DNA of 58,504 nt from Halocafeteria seosinensis (Eukaryota > Sar > Bigyra > Bicosoecida): NCBI GenBank assembly GCA_001687465.1, contig LVLI01000360.1:1-58504 (forward strand). Direction: 5' to 3'. Below are positions 58,252 to 58,504 of this stretch, piece by piece. A model generated the notes under the pieces. That model was not told the origin of the DNA. It saw only the letters and a program-made list of their open reading frames with translations, and made no database searches. Each line of letters starts with the position of its first letter. Positions within the stretch are counted from its first letter, which is position 1. Both the position numbers and the translations under genes were made by a program.

Positions 58252-58504
58252 AATGAGGACTGTTTATATTGTGAATAATGAACGAAAAGAATCCTGGTTT
58301 CTCCTTGTTTTTTGGAGGTCTTTGCCGTCCACACGCCGTCCGAACAATACCTTAACGCTTAATTACGCCCTTTTCATGCCAGACAAAGGCATGCTCATAC
58401 AGGCACACCAATATGTAAACTATATATTCAATACTTATACCTATAATACAAGGNAAAAGTCGTAAAAAAGACCAATTCNTCTTCTTTGTACCGTGCCTCA
58501 AAAT
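58252..58504. other. Right edge with ambiguous bases
   Basis: Upstream of the PP2C fusion start. Contains two N bases (near 58454 and 58479), AT-rich sequence and no gene. The Ns suggest falling quality or a contig end. Confidence 0.6.

Overview
The window is 58.5 kb of a nuclear chromosome from an intron-bearing eukaryote. Many genes are split by introns of about 55-98 nt with GTAAGT/GTACGT/GTATGT donors and C/TAG acceptors, and homology requires splicing. Products include the splicing factor SF3B1, an SMN protein, beta-adaptin of AP-4, a THOC6-like protein, the COX10 heme synthase and the intraflagellar-transport protein IFT81. IFT81 implies an organism that builds cilia or flagella. AP-4, an SMN without Tudor domain, L-lactate dehydrogenase and a GDP-fucose transporter together suggest a flagellated unicellular eukaryote. 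I could not fix the lineage from sequence alone. Exon structures were read by eye. Where several exons are listed, their lengths sum to a multiple of three and the joins restore family-conserved motifs.

Layout. 1-4640: repeat-rich, gene-poor, possibly subtelomeric. It holds a mosaic of inverted and direct repeats around a two-exon ankyrin-repeat gene and its decayed mirror copy. 4929-10599: two DNA-maintenance genes on +, OGG1 and a type II topoisomerase with an organelle-like presequence. 10628-12425 (-): a five-exon gene fusing a crotonase to an ACAD10-type HAD domain. 13033-14716 (-): two small orphan genes. 15017-16147 (+): GDP-fucose transporter. 16148-17846: unresolved. 17847-21560 (+): 1,196-aa orphan. 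21644-24395 (-) and 24702-28802 (+): AP-4 beta and SF3B1, divergent. 28998-33044 (-): a basic mitochondrial-type protein, a Cys-rich type I membrane protein, an unresolved region and a mitochondrial HotDog thioesterase. 33443-41808: PH protein (+), LisH protein (-), THUMP methyltransferase (+, 48 bp from its divergent neighbour) and a 1,399-aa orphan (+). 42004-44348: THOC6-like (-) and SMN (+), divergent. 45381-48049: two convergent orphans. 48904-54705: IFT81 (+), COX10 (-) and L-LDH (+), the last with an in-frame TAG. 54885-58251 (-): a 1,096-aa protein joining a catalytically dead ubiquitin-conjugating (E2) fold to a PP2C phosphatase.

The genes do not form one pathway. RNA processing (SF3B1, SMN, THOC6-like, THUMP methyltransferase), membrane traffic (AP-4) and mitochondrial function (COX10, thioesterase, possibly the topoisomerase) recur, but this looks like ordinary eukaryotic gene order. 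The most unusual items are the two fusions (crotonase-HAD and pseudo-E2-PP2C), the nonsense codon at a conserved Trp of LDH, the presequence-bearing topoisomerase II without a C-terminal domain, and the mosaic repeat block at the left end.
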